The notes under the pieces were generated by a model. It worked only from the letters and a program-made list of their open reading frames with translations. It did no database searches and had not been told where the DNA came from. Below, in pieces: positions 46,814 through 57,970 of a stretch of DNA of 64,000 nucleotides. This stretch comes from Macrococcus bovicus (lineage in GTDB: Bacteria > Bacillota > Bacilli > Staphylococcales > Staphylococcaceae). Position 1 is the first letter of the stretch; every line of letters starts with the position of its first letter. The stretch is taken from contig NZ_SCWF01000001.1 in assembly GCF_004359575.1 (NCBI RefSeq), positions 186,001 to 250,000 on the forward strand, given 5' to 3'. A program made the translations under genes and the position numbers.

Positions 46814-48154
46814 TTATCTGCCAGCTGCTGCGACAGTCTGCACCTTCGGCATGACCTTGACAAACTGACCGTGATTCACGGGATAACCCGCCTCCGTGAT
46901 CTTCACTTTAACCAGCTCACCGATCAGTGTTTCGCTGCCTTCGAACTGAACTTTGAGATAATTATCTGTATAACCGATGAGCTGACCATCAGCCGAACCT
47001 TTTTCCTCCGGAATGACTTCCAGTACTTCCCCTTCAAACTTGCTTGCATATTCTTTAGCAAGCTGATCGGATAAGCTGATCAGCTGATGGACACGGTTAT
47101 TTTTAATGTCTTCATCAATCTGGTCCGTCATGCGGGCTGCCGGAGTTCCGGTACGCATTGAATAGGGAAAGACATGCAGTTCAGAGAATTTATGCGATTC
47201 AATGAAGCGATAGGTTTCCATGAATTCTTCCTCAGTCTCTCCCGGGAAGCCGACAATCACATCACTCGTCACAGCGAGTCCTGGCATAATGGCATGGAGC
47301 TTCTGCAGCCGCTCAGAGAAATGAGCCATCGTATACTTCCGGCGCATCCGTTTCAGGACGGTGTCACTGCCTGATTGAAGCGGGATATGCAGATGACGCA
47401 CGACTTTCTCACTCTGATCAATGACATCAATGACCTCATCTGTCAGCTGACTCGCTTCAATAGAGGAGATCCGAATACGTTTCAGACCTTCAATCTGTTC
47501 AAGGTCACGCAGCAGCTGCGCGAGATTGTAGTTCTTCAGATCTTCCCCGTAGCCGCCGGTATGAATCCCTGTCAAAACAATCTCCTGATAGCCGGCATCC
47601 ACAAGCTGGCTTGCTTGTCTGACGACTTCCTTCGGATCACGGGAACGCATGAGACCGCGGGCCCATGGGATGATACAGAAGGTACAGAAGTTATTGCACC
47701 CTTCCTGAATCTTAAGGGATGCACGTGTTCTGTCTGTAAAATAAGGGACATCAAGTTCTTCATATGTCCGATTCTTCATAATATTGGTCACGCCGTTGAT
47801 CGGCTGACGTGCTGTCTTGAACTCCTCGATATAAGGCAGCATTTTATGGCGGTCCTGTGTGCCTACGACGATATCGACACCGGGAATGTCCATAATTTCT
47901 GCGGGTGATGTCTGAGCATAACACCCTGTTACACAGATGACTGCATCTGGATTACGACGGATTGCACGACGGATGACCTGCCGGCTTTTTTTATCGCCTG
48001 TATTCGTTACAGTACACGTATTGATGACATAGACATCGGCATTTGTCTCAAAATCTACACGGTCATAACCGTCATCCTTGAAGAGCTGCCAGATGGCTTC
48101 TGTCTCATAATGATTCACTTTACAGCCCAATGTATGGAATGCAACTGTTGACAT
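46814..48154 (-). CDS. mtaB: tRNA t6A37 methylthiotransferase MtaB
   Basis: The 446-residue radical-SAM enzyme adds a methylthio group to t6A37 in tRNA. An N-terminal UPF0004 domain (HTLGCKVN), the CNNFCTFC cluster motif, and a C-terminal TRAM domain are visible. ATG 48152-48154 follows AGAGGTGG; a GTG at 48163 is less likely. It lies immediately upstream of rpsU with its own transcript boundary. Confidence 0.94.
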   Translation of the reverse strand: MSTVAFHTLGCKVNHYETEAIWQLFKDDGYDRVDFETNADVYVINTCTVTNTGDKKSRQVIRRAIRRNPDAVICVTGCYAQTSPAEIMDIPGVDIVVGTQDRHKMLPYIEEFKTARQPINGVTNIMKNRTYEELDVPYFTDRTRASLKIQEGCNNFCTFCIIPWARGLMRSRDPKEVVRQASQLVDAGYQEIVLTGIHTGGYGEDLKNYNLAQLLRDLEQIEGLKRIRISSIEASQLTDEVIDVIDQSEKVVRHLHIPLQSGSDTVLKRMRRKYTMAHFSERLQKLHAIMPGLAVTSDVIVGFPGETEEEFMETYRFIESHKFSELHVFPYSMRTGTPAARMTDQIDEDIKNNRVHQLISLSDQLAKEYASKFEGEVLEVIPEEKGSADGQLIGYTDNYLKVQFEGSETLIGELVKVKITEAGYPVNHGQFVKVMPKVQTVAAAGR

Positions 48155-48257
48155 AATGTCCACCTCTTTATTTCAAATTTCTATTTATCACTCGGCTTTT
48201 CGATAACCTTAACATTTTACTATTTTTCTCCGCTGAAAATCAAGTGGCCGACACCAG

Positions 48258-48289
48258 AAAAGACAGGACTCAGCTGAATCCTGCCTTTT
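48258..48289 (-). terminator. terminator after rsmE
   Basis: A long near-perfect hairpin around CAGCTG (one or two G-U pairs) with a short T-run after it, overlapping the rsmE stop codon. It closes the hrcA-dnaK-rsmE operon. Confidence 0.65.
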
Positions 48290-49019
48290 AATCCAGTAGC
48301 TCCATATGGTAACTGATGGCTGATAGTGCATAAAGCGGCGCTGTTTCAGCCCGCAGAATCCGGGGACCGAGACCGGCCGTTATACCTTCAAGCATCGCCA
48401 CTTCCTTCGGGCTCAGACCGCCTTCAGGTCCGAAGACCAGAAGCACACGGTCACCTCGACGGAACCGGCTGACAGCCTGCTTGAACGCTTGCTGCTCATG
48501 ATGCTTCGCACTTTCTTCATACGCGATGATCAGATGATCAAACCGGCCGTTTAACTCGGCCAGCTGAGACGTGAACTCGATAACCGGCAGCTGCTGACGG
48601 TAACTCTGTTCAGCTGCTTCTTTAATAATTTTACGGTAACGTTCAAGCTTTTTATCCGCTTTTTTCGCATCCCATCTGACGACAGAAAATTCGCCTTGAA
48701 ACGGCAGGAACTGGCTCGCCCCTAATTCGGTCGCTTTCTGCAGCATCCATTCATATTTATCATTTTTGAGAAGACCGCTGGCTATTGTGATATGAACCGG
48801 AAGCTCTGTATCAAGTTCAAGTTTCTCAGTGACCCGCACCCACACTTTCTCCGACAGTTCCTCTATCGTGGCTTGATAGGTGCCGTCCGTAAAGTTAATG
48901 ACCAGTGCGTCTCCTGGCTGCTGCCTCATCACATTTTTAATATGGTGGACATCCTCTTTTGCATCGATGACAAATGTTCTGCCTGCTTCAGCCGACTCCT
49001 CCAGAAAATAACGCTGCAT
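48288..49019 (-). CDS. rsmE: 16S rRNA (uracil(1498)-N3)-methyltransferase RsmE
   Basis: The 243-residue SPOUT methyltransferase has the C-terminal knot motif LVFGPEGGLSPKEVAML and APLYALSAISYHME. It methylates U1498 in the 30S decoding region. ATG 49017-49019. It starts two bases after the prmA stop. Confidence 0.94.
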   Translation of the reverse strand: MQRYFLEESAEAGRTFVIDAKEDVHHIKNVMRQQPGDALVINFTDGTYQATIEELSEKVWVRVTEKLELDTELPVHITIASGLLKNDKYEWMLQKATELGASQFLPFQGEFSVVRWDAKKADKKLERYRKIIKEAAEQSYRQQLPVIEFTSQLAELNGRFDHLIIAYEESAKHHEQQAFKQAVSRFRRGDRVLLVFGPEGGLSPKEVAMLEGITAGLGPRILRAETAPLYALSAISYHMELLD

Positions 49020-49021
49020 GG

Positions 49022-49951
49022 CTAGGCCTTCTCTGCGAGGATGGCTACCCAGCCTTTTTCGCGTCTGATTGTTCTGATTGAAAAGCCTGCTTCAGTCATA
49101 TGCTCAGTAATCATCTGTTCTTTTTCCTCAATGATGCCTGACGCAATGAAGAGTCCTTCGTCATTTAAGAGCGTAAAGGCATCATCTATCATTAAATCAA
49201 CAATATGGGCGAGGATGTTAGCGATGACGACATCACGTTTCTCTGTTTCACCGACCAGAAGATTGCCGGTATCGGTCTCGATCGCGTCAGCGCAGTGATT
49301 GATTCTAAAGTTCTCCTCAGCGACTCTCACCGCGACTTTATCGAGGTCAACCGCACGAATAGGTGCTGCACCCATACGATGTGCGGCGATACTTAAGATA
49401 CCTGAACCCGTACCGACATCGATTACGGACATACCAGGCTTCACATATTCCTCAACAAGCCGCAGACACATAGAAGTCGTCGCATGATCGCCTGTACCGA
49501 AAGCCATACCCGGATCTAAATGAATGATCTCTTCGTCATCTGCCGGCTGATAATCTTCCCAGCTCGGCACAACCGTAAAGCGTTCAGAGGCCTTGAATGC
49601 ATGAAAATGATTCTTCCATTCATTCTCCCAGTCCTCGTCCTTAATATCAGCCGTCTCTATTTCAAAACGTGTCACTTCTACATCCTGCAAGGCTCTCACG
49701 GCCTTCTCTATGTCAGAAAGCAGCTCATCCTTGTAATCATATTCACTGTAGTAGCATTTGACCCGCACATCTTGCTCAGGATAATCTGCCGGATTCAGTT
49801 CATAGATTTCACCGAACGTTTCAATCCGCCCTTTCTGCAGCTCCAGACTATCTTCGATGACGACCCCGTTTGCACCCAGTTCATTGAGAATCTCTGCAAT
49901 AAAAGGCTCGACTTCATGATTGATCATCAGCGTGATTTCTTTATAATCCAT
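49022..49951 (-). CDS. prmA: ribosomal protein L11 methyltransferase
   Basis: The 309-residue enzyme trimethylates L11. The SAM motif VIDVGTGSGILSIAA is near residue 176, preceded by AFGTGDHATTSMC. The start ATG 49949-49951 is two bases after the dnaJ stop, continuing the heat-shock operon. Confidence 0.95.
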   Translation of the reverse strand: MDYKEITLMINHEVEPFIAEILNELGANGVVIEDSLELQKGRIETFGEIYELNPADYPEQDVRVKCYYSEYDYKDELLSDIEKAVRALQDVEVTRFEIETADIKDEDWENEWKNHFHAFKASERFTVVPSWEDYQPADDEEIIHLDPGMAFGTGDHATTSMCLRLVEEYVKPGMSVIDVGTGSGILSIAAHRMGAAPIRAVDLDKVAVRVAEENFRINHCADAIETDTGNLLVGETEKRDVVIANILAHIVDLMIDDAFTLLNDEGLFIASGIIEEKEQMITEHMTEAGFSIRTIRREKGWVAILAEKA

Positions 49952-49953
49952 GT

Positions 49954-51075
49954 TTATTCTCCTCTGAAGAAGCGTCTTGTTTTTTCGAAGAAATTATCAT
50001 TCTGTTCATTCAGCTCTTCACCATCAATTTCAGCGAATTCACGCAGCAGTTCAATCTGATGGTCTGTCATCTTCGTAGGTGTTACAACAGTCACCGTGAC
50101 GTAAAGGTCTCCTTTGCCGTAGCCGTGGACATTCTGCACCCCTTTGTCTTTCAGACGGAAGCGTTTCCCTGTCTGTGTTCCAGCAGGAATCGTCAGCTTG
50201 ACGCGGCTGTCTAAGGTCGGTACTTCAATCTCATCACCGAGCGCAGCCTGTGCAAATGATAGTTTAAGATTATAGAAGATATCATCGCCGTCACGGTCAA
50301 AGTCAGGATGTTCAGCTACCCGGAAGACGACATAGAGATCTCCGGCTGGTCCGCCGTTGATACCTGGCTCCCCTTGTCCTGCTACACGTACCTGCTGACC
50401 GTTGTCAACGCCGGCAGGAATAGTGACATCGATTGTGACGTCTTTTACTTTTACGCCGGTACCGCGGCAGTCCGTACATCTCTCCTCGTATTCCTTACCT
50501 GTTCCCTGACAGTCCGGACAAGGTCGCTCTGTCCGGATACGGCCGAACGGTGTCTCCTGTTCGACGCCGACCTGACCGCGCCCGTGACATGTCGAGCAGC
50601 GTTTTACTTCAGTACCCGGCTTCGCACCAGAGCCGTCACATGTGTCACACACGACTTCTTTACGGACTTTAATTTCTTTATTCGCACCGAAGACAGCCTC
50701 TTTAAAATCGATGTCCATCTGGTATTGCAGGTCATTCCCTTTTCTCGGTGCATTTGGATCACGTCTGGCACCGCCGCCGAAGAATGAGCTGAAAATATCT
50801 TCAAAGCCGCCGAAGCCGCCACCGAAGTCCGCGCCGCCGAAACCTGCGCCCTGACCCATGCCAGCATGACCGAACTGGTCATACTGCGCCTTCTTCTGGT
50901 CATCGCTTAACACTTCATAGGCTTCTGAAAGTTCCTTGAACTTCTCGTCTGCGCCTTCTTCTTTGTTGATATCCGGATGATATTTTTTAGACAGTTTTCT
51001 GTATGCTTTTTTTATTTCATCTTTTGAAGCGCCTTTTGATAATCCCAGCACTTCATAATAATCTCTTTTTGCCAC
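49954..51075 (-). CDS. dnaJ: co-chaperone DnaJ
   Basis: The 373-residue type I DnaJ has the J domain (YHPDI near residue 33), G/F-rich linker, zinc domain with four CxxCxGxG motifs (CDTCDGSG to CTDCRGTG) and a C-terminal substrate-binding part. It stimulates DnaK ATPase. The start is GTG 51073-51075, behind AAGGAG. A strong hairpin separates it from dnaK. Confidence 0.97.
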   Translation of the reverse strand: MAKRDYYEVLGLSKGASKDEIKKAYRKLSKKYHPDINKEEGADEKFKELSEAYEVLSDDQKKAQYDQFGHAGMGQGAGFGGADFGGGFGGFEDIFSSFFGGGARRDPNAPRKGNDLQYQMDIDFKEAVFGANKEIKVRKEVVCDTCDGSGAKPGTEVKRCSTCHGRGQVGVEQETPFGRIRTERPCPDCQGTGKEYEERCTDCRGTGVKVKDVTIDVTIPAGVDNGQQVRVAGQGEPGINGGPAGDLYVVFRVAEHPDFDRDGDDIFYNLKLSFAQAALGDEIEVPTLDSRVKLTIPAGTQTGKRFRLKDKGVQNVHGYGKGDLYVTVTVVTPTKMTDHQIELLREFAEIDGEELNEQNDNFFEKTRRFFRGE

Positions 51076-51103
51076 TCGTCATTCTCCTTTTCCGCTGTTA
51101 CAG

Positions 51104-51139
51104 AAAAAGTCAAAGTCAATAAATTGACTTTGACTTTTT
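51104..51139 (-). terminator. long hairpin between dnaK and dnaJ
   Basis: AAAAAGTCAAAGTCAA and TTGACTTTGACTTTTT form a perfect 16-bp stem with a TAAA loop. It has a T-run at the stem end, so it acts either as partial terminator or as an mRNA-stabilising structure between the genes. Confidence 0.75.
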
Positions 51140-51150
51140 AGAGGCAGCTA

Positions 51151-52971
<1,821 letters not shown>

Positions 52972-52992
52972 TTAGAATTCCTCCAGTTTATA

Positions 52993-53538
52993 TTATTCGT
53001 TGACTTTAACCATTGACGGTCTTAAGACACGTTCTTTTAATTTATAGCCTTTTTGCAGTTCATCCAGCACAATGCCTGATTCTTTAGAATCATCTTTTTC
53101 CTGCATGACTGCCTGATGGAAGTTCGGATCAAAAGGCTGATCCTGTGCTTCGATTGTTTCAAGCCCATGTTCCTTCAGGGCACTGACTAAGTTGTCATAT
53201 ACCATCTGCACACCTTTGATCAGTGTTTCATCCTCACTCTTCTGAGCAAGTGCACGCTCGATATTATCAAGCGTCGGAATCACATCACGCAGTACTGCCT
53301 GAGAACGATAGGTTTTCTCCGTTTCAAGTTCCGTACGCGTCCGTTTCTTATAGTTGTCAAACTCAGCGTATAATCTTAAATATTTTTCTTCACTAGCTGC
53401 GAGCGCCGCTTCCAGATCTGCTACCTTTTGCTCCAGACCGTCACCGTCAACATCGATCGGTGTCGTGTCGACAGGCGCTTCAGCAGTTACTTCTTCTTCA
53501 GGAACTGTTTCTTCCTGGACGTTTTTCTCTTCCGTCAT
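52993..53538 (-). CDS. grpE: nucleotide exchange factor GrpE
   Basis: The 181-residue protein has an acidic disordered start (TEEKNVQEETVPEEEV), a long coiled coil (residues 40-90) and a beta domain (FDPNFHQAVM). It releases ADP from DnaK. ATG 53536-53538 follows AAGGAGG. It starts 12 bases after hrcA. Confidence 0.96.
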   Translation of the reverse strand: MTEEKNVQEETVPEEEVTAEAPVDTTPIDVDGDGLEQKVADLEAALAASEEKYLRLYAEFDNYKKRTRTELETEKTYRSQAVLRDVIPTLDNIERALAQKSEDETLIKGVQMVYDNLVSALKEHGLETIEAQDQPFDPNFHQAVMQEKDDSKESGIVLDELQKGYKLKERVLRPSMVKVNE

Positions 53539-53550
53539 TCAATATCCTCC

Positions 53551-54438
53551 TTAGAGTGCGCTAAGTCCCTCAAAAACTTTCCGATAGCTCATTTTAATAG
53601 GTCCGATTACAGCAACCCGTCCGTCCACTTCTTCAGTCTGAACCGGTTTAGTGACGAGTGAGACATGATTAAGCTTATCATCGATTTCCTGTCCTATCTT
53701 AACATTAATCAAATCGTCATTCATACTAATAAGCTTGGCAATGAACAGATCCGATTCGATGTAAGACATCAAATCTCGGACACCGTCCAAGTCTTTCGGG
53801 ACCGCATCAAACAGAAACTCCTGCCCTGCCTTATGAATCACTGGATCAGGCTTATCGAGTCGTCTGTTGACATAATGATTTACCATCGATACAAGCTGCT
53901 TGTTAAGTGGTGTAAACGTATTGTTCTCATGATGAAGCATGGCATTAAAATACTGGTTGAGTTCTAGCAGTTCTTCCGCTGATAACGGACTGTGCCAGCC
54001 CAGCTGCTCATGCTCAACTTCACCGTCACTGTAAATCAATACAATCAGCAATGAATGAGCGACGGCAGCCAGATGGATCGCTGCTATTTTTCTGGCTTTA
54101 TGATAGCCGGTCACAACAGCAAAATAATGCGTAGCAGCAGCCACTTTATCCGCAAGCTCATCAAAGTTCTTATGACTGAAGGTGCTTGCAGCATGTTCAG
54201 TCTGCAAGGTGCTGATATAGTGTTTATAGCCTTCAATTGAAGGGATGCGGCCTGAAGAAATATGGGTCTTTTCAATAAAGCCCTGTTCTTCAAGCTTCTT
54301 CATCTCAGCACGGATGGTCGCTGAACTGATGGTCAGCTGATGTTTATTCATCAGGGTACGTGAACCTACAGGCACACCACTTTCAACAAAATCTTCAACC
54401 AAAGTGTTCAATAAAATCTTTTGTCTGTTAGTGAGCAT
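53551..54438 (-). CDS. hrcA: heat-inducible transcription repressor HrcA
   Basis: The 295-residue repressor has a winged-helix N terminus (SGVPVGSRTLMNKH, SSATIRAEMKKLEEQGFIEKTH) and ends GRVAVIGPIKMSYRKV as HrcA proteins do. At 295 residues it is shorter than the 325-345 usual for the family; the middle insertion region seems reduced, but no frameshift was seen. ATG 54436-54438 follows GAGGTG. The CIRCE operator lies directly upstream. Confidence 0.93.
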   Translation of the reverse strand: MLTNRQKILLNTLVEDFVESGVPVGSRTLMNKHQLTISSATIRAEMKKLEEQGFIEKTHISSGRIPSIEGYKHYISTLQTEHAASTFSHKNFDELADKVAAATHYFAVVTGYHKARKIAAIHLAAVAHSLLIVLIYSDGEVEHEQLGWHSPLSAEELLELNQYFNAMLHHENNTFTPLNKQLVSMVNHYVNRRLDKPDPVIHKAGQEFLFDAVPKDLDGVRDLMSYIESDLFIAKLISMNDDLINVKIGQEIDDKLNHVSLVTKPVQTEEVDGRVAVIGPIKMSYRKVFEGLSAL

Positions 54439-54449
54439 GTTTCACCTCT

Positions 54450-54476
54450 TTAGCACTCTTGTATCCGAAGTGCTAA
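54450..54476. promoter_or_regulatory. CIRCE operator (HrcA binding site)
   Basis: TTAGCACTC (54450-54458), 9-base spacer, AAGTGCTAA (54468-54476): the CIRCE consensus TTAGCACTC-N9-GAGTGCTAA with a single mismatch (A for G). Located between the promoter and hrcA, so HrcA autoregulates the operon. Confidence 0.95.
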
Positions 54477-54480
54477 TAAT

Positions 54481-54509
54481 AATTTATCAAATTGGTCAAA
54501 GTATGTCAA
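54481..54509 (-). promoter_or_regulatory. sigma-A promoter of the hrcA operon
   Basis: On the minus strand TTGACA (54504-54509), 17-base spacer, TAAATT (54481-54486), directly upstream of CIRCE. Confidence 0.8.
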
Positions 54510-54531
54510 TGTAAAACACTTCAGTTTGAAG

Positions 54532-54563
54532 ATAAAAAAATCTACCTTCTAGATAGAAAGTAG
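54532..54563 (-). terminator. intrinsic terminator after hemW
   Basis: A 10-bp stem CTACTTTCTA/TAGAAGGTAG (one G-U pair) with short loop, overlapping the hemW stop, followed on the minus strand by seven T. Confidence 0.85.
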
Positions 54564-55661
54564 AAATTGTTCAAATACATCATTACCGACCATACGCCCT
54601 TCAGGTGTCATGGCAATTTTATCTCCTGTCAGTATCAGATGACCCTTCTCCTCCAGCTGTGACAGCACATCACCAAACACGTCCTCTATCTGGGTGGCGT
54701 AGCGCTCAAAGAAGTCCGCTCTGGATACGCCCTCATTCATGCGCAGGCCGAGGAACATGAATTCCTCCATGGACTCCTCAAGCGTCACCTGATGTCTTTC
54801 TTTGACCGCATTTCCTCTTGTCATCGCTTTGATATAATGCGGGACAGGTGCAATATTATAGTAGCGGCTGCCGTTGACATAGCCGTGACTGCCGGCCCCG
54901 GCGCCGTAGTATTCCTTATTCTGCCAGTAGACTTTATTATGTGCGGACTCATGACCTTCTTTTGCGAAGTTAGAAATCTCATACTGCTTGAAATCAGACT
55001 GCGCCAGACGCCTGATCGTATAATCATACATTTCCGCAGCGAGCGTCTCATCCGGCAGCTGCAGCATCCCTTTACGGTACTGATTATAGAACTGGGTCTT
55101 CGGTTCCAGGATGAGTGAATAGCTCGAGATATGATTGATATCAAGGGCAAGCGCATGCTCTAAATCATCTTTGACCTGCTGCAGGGTCTGCGTCGGCAGA
55201 TGGTACATCAGATCGATGCTGACCGACTCTATTCCGGCGGACTTCGCAGTATCGACCGCTTTTTTGATGTCACTTTCAACGTGCGTGCGTCCGAGCAGCT
55301 TCAACAGGTCATTATCGAATGTCTGTACACCGAGACTGAGCCGGTTGACATGGTAATGTTTCATGATATGAATCTTATCTGCTGTCAGCTCATCAGGGTT
55401 CGCTTCCATGGTAAACTCACGGGCAATCTTAAAATGCTGAGAGATGAAGCTCAGCAGCCGTTCCAGTTGTTCTACGTTCAATGCAGTCGGGGTCCCCCCG
55501 CCGATGAACAAGGTGTCGATATTTCCCGGGATCTCCTTCAGTTCCTTTATCAGACAGTCGATATAAACATCAACCGGCTGGTTCTTGATGAGGAACTTAT
55601 TGAAGTCGCAGTATGTGCAGATACGGTTGCAGAACGGGATATGAATATAAAGACTCGTCAT
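54549..55661 (-). CDS. hemW: heme chaperone/oxygen-independent coproporphyrinogen III oxidase-like HemW
   Basis: The 370-residue radical-SAM protein has the cluster motif CNRICTYC at residues 12-19 and FIGGGTPTAL near 58. HemW binds heme and inserts it into target enzymes; it lacks proven coproporphyrinogen oxidase activity. ATG 55659-55661 follows AAAGGAGTT; the ATG one codon upstream (55664) is also possible, while the frame start at 55676 overlaps this site. It starts 39 bases after lepA. Confidence 0.9.
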   Translation of the reverse strand: MTSLYIHIPFCNRICTYCDFNKFLIKNQPVDVYIDCLIKELKEIPGNIDTLFIGGGTPTALNVEQLERLLSFISQHFKIAREFTMEANPDELTADKIHIMKHYHVNRLSLGVQTFDNDLLKLLGRTHVESDIKKAVDTAKSAGIESVSIDLMYHLPTQTLQQVKDDLEHALALDINHISSYSLILEPKTQFYNQYRKGMLQLPDETLAAEMYDYTIRRLAQSDFKQYEISNFAKEGHESAHNKVYWQNKEYYGAGAGSHGYVNGSRYYNIAPVPHYIKAMTRGNAVKERHQVTLEESMEEFMFLGLRMNEGVSRADFFERYATQIEDVFGDVLSQLEEKGHLILTGDKIAMTPEGRMVGNDVFEQFLLSI

Positions 55662-55677
55662 CATAACTCCTTTCACG

Positions 55678-55705
55678 AATAAAAGTGGCTGACGCCACTT
55701 TTATT
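55678..55705 (-). terminator. hairpin between lepA and hemW
   Basis: AATAAAAGTGGC-TGAC-GCCACTTTTATT, a 12-bp palindrome overlapping the lepA stop codon. It has no long T-tail beyond the stem, so it may be a weak terminator or a processing structure. Confidence 0.45.
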
Positions 55706-57524
55706 CTTCATCCATTTTCAGGACAGCGAGGAATGCCTCCTGCGGAATTTCAACAGATCCGACAGCTTTCATCTTCGCTTTACCTGCTTTTTGTTTTTCC
55801 AGCAGTTTACGTTTACGGCTGATGTCACCACCGTAACATTTTGCGAGCACGTTCTTCCCGATCGATTTAATGTTAGTACGTGCAATAATTTTCTGACCGA
55901 TCGCAGCCTGTACCGGTACTTCGAACTGTTGACGCGGGATCAGGGTCTTCAGCTTTTCAACGATGACCTTACCGCGATCATAAGCGAAATCACGATGCAC
56001 AATAAAGCTGAGTGCATCGACCGTATCACCGTTCAATAGAATATCCATCTTAACGAGACGACTTTCCTGATAACCGATCAGCTCATAGTCAAATGACGCA
56101 TAGCCCTTCGTATTTGATTTCAACTGATCGAAGAAATCAAAGACAATTTCGGACAGCGGCAGCTCATAGATGATATTGACACGGATATCGTCGAGGTAAT
56201 CCATCGTCTTGAAGTTACCCCGCTTCTTCTGGCAGAGCTCCATGACAGCACCGACATAATCGTTCGGCACCATGATACTTGCCTTGACATAAGGTTCAAA
56301 GATCTTGTCAATCTTCTGAGGGTCAGGCATCTTAGACGGATTATCAACAATGACTTCACTGCCGTCTGTCATCACACATTTGTAGATAACGGACGGTGCT
56401 GTCGCAATCAGTTCAATACCGAACTCACGTTCAATACGCTCCTGAATGATCTCCATATGAAGAAGGCCGAGGAAGCCGACGCGGAAACCGAAGCCGAGTG
56501 CCTGTGACGTTTCAGCCTCAAATTCAAGGGAGGCATCATTCAGCTGCAGCTTCTCCAGCGCCTCGCGCAGATCGTTGTACTTACTTGTATCGATCGGATA
56601 GATACCGCAGAAGACCATCGGATTCATCTTCTTATAGCCCTGCAGCGGCTCTGGTGCCGGATTGTTCGCAAGCGTGATGGTATCACCGACGCGTGAGTCA
56701 CCGACATTTTTAATGGACGCTGTGATATAGCCTACATCTCCGACCGTCAGTTCTGCGACCGGCAGCTGTTTAGGGGTATTGATGCCGACTTCGACGACTT
56801 CAAATTCCTTACCGGTCGCCATCATACGGATTTTATCACCGGCTTTGACTGTACCATCGATGATACGGATAGATGAAATAACGCCGCGGTATGCATCAAA
56901 CGCACTGTCAAAAATCAGCGCTTTCAGAGGCGCTTCCGGATCACCGGTCGGTGGCGGTACCAGTTCTACAATCTGCTCCAGAATCTCATCGATACCGATA
57001 TTAGCTTTTGCTGAAGCGAGTACGGCGTCAGAAGCATCCAACCCGATGACGTCCTCTATCTCCTGCTTGACACGTTCAGGCTCTGCTGCCGGCAGATCGA
57101 TCTTATTGATCACCGGAATCAGTTCAAGATCGTTATCCAGGGCAAGATAAACGTTGGCTAACGTCTGTGCTTCTATCCCTTGAGCGGCATCCACCACGAG
57201 AATGGCACCTTCACAGGCAGCCAAGCTTCGTGAAACCTCATAAGTGAAATCGACGTGTCCGGGTGTATCAATCAGATGGAAAATATACGTTTCGCCGTCT
57301 TTAGCAGTATAGTTCAGCTGGACCGCATTCAGTTTAATGGTGATACCTCTTTCGCGCTCTAAATCCATGGAATCAAGCAGCTGTGATTTCATTTCACGTG
57401 ATGCAACGGATTTAGTATTCTCAAGGATACGGTCCGCAAGCGTGGACTTCCCATGGTCGATATGGGCAATGATGGAGAAATTCCTGATCTTATTCTGTCT
57501 TTTTAAACGTTCTTCATTGTTCAT
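55701..57524 (-). CDS. lepA: elongation factor 4 (LepA)
   Basis: The 607-residue GTPase has G1 [10 protein letters not shown]3 DTPGH and G4 NKIDLP motifs and the LepA-specific C-terminal domain ([20 protein letters not shown]). It acts on ribosomes under stress and in 30S biogenesis. ATG 57522-57524 agrees with the family N terminus, but no strong Shine-Dalgarno sequence precedes it, which is unusual. Its promoter is at 57562-57590. Confidence 0.97.
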   Translation of the reverse strand: MNNEERLKRQNKIRNFSIIAHIDHGKSTLADRILENTKSVASREMKSQLLDSMDLERERGITIKLNAVQLNYTAKDGETYIFHLIDTPGHVDFTYEVSRSLAACEGAILVVDAAQGIEAQTLANVYLALDNDLELIPVINKIDLPAAEPERVKQEIEDVIGLDASDAVLASAKANIGIDEILEQIVELVPPPTGDPEAPLKALIFDSAFDAYRGVISSIRIIDGTVKAGDKIRMMATGKEFEVVEVGINTPKQLPVAELTVGDVGYITASIKNVGDSRVGDTITLANNPAPEPLQGYKKMNPMVFCGIYPIDTSKYNDLREALEKLQLNDASLEFEAETSQALGFGFRVGFLGLLHMEIIQERIEREFGIELIATAPSVIYKCVMTDGSEVIVDNPSKMPDPQKIDKIFEPYVKASIMVPNDYVGAVMELCQKKRGNFKTMDYLDDIRVNIIYELPLSEIVFDFFDQLKSNTKGYASFDYELIGYQESRLVKMDILLNGDTVDALSFIVHRDFAYDRGKVIVEKLKTLIPRQQFEVPVQAAIGQKIIARTNIKSIGKNVLAKCYGGDISRKRKLLEKQKAGKAKMKAVGSVEIPQEAFLAVLKMDEE

Positions 57525-57561
57525 TCAGAGAACCAACTTTCTTTTCTATTCAATAATTATG

Positions 57562-57590
57562 ATTATATCAAGTATAGAAGGCTACTTCAA
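57562..57590 (-). promoter_or_regulatory. sigma-A promoter of lepA
   Basis: On the minus strand TTGAAG (57585-57590), 17-base spacer, TATAAT (57562-57567). Confidence 0.8.
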
Positions 57591-57608
57591 TCAGTTTTAA
57601 ATTAACGA

Positions 57609-57637
57609 TTGCAATGCCTCCTGTATTTTGATAAAAT
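57609..57637 (+). promoter_or_regulatory. sigma-A promoter of rpsT
   Basis: TTGCAA (57609-57614), 17-base spacer, TAAAAT (57632-57637), giving an rpsT leader of about 47 bases. A second TTGCAATG copy lies in the leader. Confidence 0.75.
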
Positions 57638-57690
57638 ATTTCTTGTTGCAATGAAAACACGTAGGTGTAATATTTTTAGGAGGTGACATC

Positions 57691-57939
57691 ATGCCAAACA
57701 TCAAATCTGCTATTAAACGCGTGACGACTAGTCAAAAAGCTCAAGATGCTAATATCTCTCAAAAGAATGATATGCGTACTGCTATCAAAAACGCAAAAGC
57801 TGCTATCGAAAACAACGCTGATAACAAACAGGATTTAGTGAACACTGCTGTTAAAAAGATTGATAAAGCTGCGAAAAGCAACTTAATCCATTCTAACAAA
57901 GCTGACCGTTTAAAATCACAAGTTATGCGTTCTAACTAA
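57691..57939 (+). CDS. rpsT: 30S ribosomal protein S20
   Basis: The 82-residue basic three-helix protein begins MPNIKSAIKRVTTSQ and ends in the usual KSQVMRSN-type tail. It binds 16S rRNA early in 30S assembly. ATG 57691 follows AGGAGG. It is monocistronic, with its own promoter and terminator, divergent from lepA. Confidence 0.97.
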   Translation: MPNIKSAIKRVTTSQKAQDANISQKNDMRTAIKNAKAAIENNADNKQDLVNTAVKKIDKAAKSNLIHSNKADRLKSQVMRSN

Positions 57940-57944
57940 TAATG

Positions 57945-57970
57945 AAAGCCCGCTTCCGCGGGCTTTTTTT
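57945..57970. terminator. bidirectional terminator between rpsT and holA
   Basis: AAAGCCCGC/GCGGGCTTT 9-bp stem with TTCC loop (57945-57966), flanked by A and T runs. Confidence 0.9.

Noticed and set aside
47375-47908. Plus-strand frame of 177 codons opposite mtaB
   Set aside because: Antisense to a conserved radical-SAM gene, no promoter or ribosome-binding site.
49520-50059. Plus-strand frame of 179 codons opposite prmA and dnaJ
   Set aside because: It spans the ends of two conserved genes on the other strand, has no start signal and no family similarity; it follows from codon bias.
57646-57673. Second rpsT promoter (TTGCAA, 16 bases, TAATAT)
   Set aside because: Its transcript would start inside the Shine-Dalgarno sequence at about 57680, so it is unlikely to be used.
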